Positions 18,065 through 19,472 of a DNA stretch of 19,472 nucleotides are shown in pieces. Under the pieces are notes generated by a model. The model ran no database searches and was not told where the DNA came from. It saw nothing but the letters and a program-made list of their open reading frames with translations. Positions within the stretch are counted from its first letter, which is position 1, and each line of letters begins with the position of its first letter. Source of the stretch: Cyclostephanos tholiformis (lineage: Eukaryota > Bacillariophyta > Thalassiosirophyceae > Thalassiosirales > Thalassiosiraceae); assembly GCA_036939975.1 (NCBI GenBank), contig JALLPB010000233.1:1-19472 (forward strand). The letters are read 5' to 3'. A program made the position numbers and the translations under genes.

Positions 18065-18072
18065 TGGATTGA
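18065..18072 (+). repeat. Right target-site duplication of copy B
   Basis: TGGATTGA, exact copy of 17255-17262. It codes for the same W-I-D residues of the interrupted RNase H domain. Confidence 0.9.
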
Positions 18073-18243
18073 TATCTTTGCGGGAAGATTAAACAAGCTC
18101 CATTGCTCTTTATCCATGACAGATAGCTCAACTTCTAAAGGATGGACCAGAAAAACAAATTTTAAGGAAGACAAGGATGGCATTTAAGCATCAGTTAGGA
18201 TAGAAGTTGCAAGACACCACGCTTCAACATTCATATCACACAA

Positions 18244-19050
18244 ATGGTTCCCTGGAAAAGAGAACCAAGTCACCAACCACTTTCCCATGATTTCCACATG
18301 ACAGATGGCAAAATAACCCATTTCCTTCACGAACACGCCCCTTCACAAATTCCACTTTCTTTCAAAATTTTACCCCTTTCCAACAAGATTGTATCCTGGC
18401 TGACCTTGCTTCTGCAGAAACTGCCCATGAATTCACAGTTCTAGGAGGAACACATGAAAACCACTCTAGGGCCTGGAAACACTGGATCAAATACTGCAAT
18501 TCCACAGGACTTACTGGTGATGTTTTCCTTTCCAACCTCTCAAAACAACAAAGAGCCCACATTTTCAGCTGTTTTGCCATGGGTATTCACAAAGGGAGAT
18601 TTTTGTGCAACAGTCTCAGGTACCATCAATAACATGGCAGCAACCTTTAGGCATCACGGTCATGAAAGCCCGACAAGAGACAATGAAGGAAACTTAGATT
18701 GGACCCTTTCTTGCCAATACAGATCTTATAGCAACCACTACCCAAACAAGATTCCACAAAAAGCAATTCCTCTCATTGTCATATCCCTCATTGCAAAAGT
18801 CAACTCCACAGAATCCCAAAGAGCCACCTCTCAACTCATCATCGGAGCTTTCTTCCTCACCTGTCGGTCATGTGAATACCTCCAAGTCTTGAAAAGAGAA
18901 ACCAAACAAACAAAATTTCTTTCCCTAGGAAATCTCCGATTCTTCAAAAACTTCGATGAAATCCCACATTCTTCCAACAACCTACTCTCAGCCAACAAAG
19001 TTTCCATCACATTTGAAAATCAAAAGAACAATAAGAAAATTGACACCTAA
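18244..19050 (+). pseudogene. Tyrosine recombinase, family 2 relic
   Basis: One frame, interrupted by a TAG at 18442-18444, runs from about 18260 to 19050. It begins with LSHDFHMTDGKITHFLHEH, then PLSNKIVSWLTLLLQKLP and a TLGPGNTGSNTA segment. The recombinase proper includes AKVNSTESQRATSQLIIGAF, FLTCRSCEYLQVLKRE (box I Arg kept, within CRSCEY), LGNLRFFKNFDEIPHSS and KVSITFENQKNNKK, ending at a TAA at 19048-19050. The second half, with the HxxR box and catalytic Tyr, is not found in the remaining window, so it is truncated. It is the least damaged part of this relic. Confidence 0.65.
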
Positions 19051-19472
19051 ACCCACCCTAAGGCATCTATTTTTGTCAACAGGAATCGGGAGAGGGGACA
19101 ACAGTATTTTAGAAATTCAGTCCACAGCCCAACTCTGATTGCCACACTGCACTACGCTTAGCTTGATTGTTGCGTCAGTCGGGCATCCACCAAAGAATCG
19201 AGTAGAGCCGCAGAATTTGGGTCTTCAGAGCTCAACCCCCAGGTTGGAGTTGTGACTGGAAGCCAACAATATTTTATTTAAGCAGTGGCATCGGGAAGCA
19301 GGTAATTTCTGCCCCTCTTTAACGTTTAACTAAAATAATTACCCATTGGTACAATCATATATATAAATGATTATAGTGACGGATATGTGAATGGAGTGAG
19401 GATCGTCACATTTCACATTTTTTTCCTTACTGTTCCCACGGGAGAAATATTTCTATACCAATTCCAACTCCG
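19051..19472. other. No gene recognised; AT-rich end
   Basis: There are no recombinase motifs and no open frame I would call. AATCAT-ATATATAA-ATGATT (19353-19372) is an interrupted palindrome around a TATA-like core and could be a promoter or an element end; nothing else supports either. Confidence 0.3.

Larger units (their letters stand above)
17062..18290 (+). pseudogene. RNase H domain, family 2 relic, split by copy B
   Basis: RINTNHIAYRKPTHVFHSDS (HSDS with a catalytic-type Asp) is followed by AGMGGFSRKGFAWQY, a frame change to QFRASNNLQAHIASIISPWI, then the 802-bp element, then WIDIFAGRLNKLHCSLSMTD and GWTRKTNFKED. A stop follows at 18184-18186. The distal motif reads ENQVTN, then, after a 1-bp shift, LSHDFHMTD, which corresponds to the ...N.(V)(S/T)DALSRDFH signature with Arg changed to His. 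Confidence 0.6.
14647..19050 (+). mobile_element. YR (DIRS-like) retroelement relic, family 2, interrupted by copy B
   Basis: A second, different RT-RNase H-YR element on the plus strand. The order is a gag-like/N-terminal region, RT (about 15900-16960), RNase H (from about 17090), the insertion of copy B (17263-18064 plus its TSD), the rest of RNase H (18065 to about 18290), and a recombinase to 19050. Protein sense on the two sides of copy B is continuous: ISPWID before and WIDIFAGRLNK after, overlapping by the duplicated target. The wording differs clearly from family 1. Every domain has stops or frame changes. The left end is uncertain. Confidence 0.65.

Overview
The window looks like repeat-rich nuclear DNA of a diatom or close stramenopile. 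The evidence is a Ty1/copia element with diatom-type gag and pol, two tyrosine-recombinase (YR) retroelement relics whose motifs resemble predicted diatom proteins that I recall, and short GTAAG...CAG introns of 67 and 87 nt. The organism call is inference from family resemblance; no search was possible. Nothing here looks bacterial, and I see no tRNA, rRNA or CRISPR array.

Layout. 1-698: partial copy (A) of a small DNA transposon rich in GTCGG motifs. 899-1551 (-): broken gene fragment with a BED-like zinc finger. 1731-2165: 180/173-bp tandem repeat. 2752-5568 (+): RT-RNase H-YR retroelement relic, family 1, with stops, frameshifts and lost catalytic residues. 5569-10987 (-): copia LTR retrotransposon with intact gag and pol and about 175-bp LTRs. 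11091-13080 (+): decayed intron-containing gene of unknown function. About 13095-13595 (-): Tc1/mariner/IS630-like transposase fragment. 13958-14023: 11-bp satellite. About 14647-19050 (+): second YR retroelement relic, family 2, split at 17263-18064 by a complete 802-bp copy (B) of the same small transposon, with a perfect 8-bp target duplication.

The region is therefore a nest of mobile elements in which only the copia element keeps full-length reading frames. Gag and pol of this copia lie in one frame separated by a single UGA followed by CGG, which suggests stop-codon readthrough. The 11 nt just inside its 5' LTR are complementary to a segment of that LTR, which suggests Tf1-like self-priming rather than tRNA priming. 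The copia lacks a target-site duplication: its left flank stops inside the family 1 recombinase and its right flank does not resume it, so the locus was probably rearranged after insertion. The YR relics show changes at catalytic codons that look mostly like CpG decay, consistent with old, silenced insertions.
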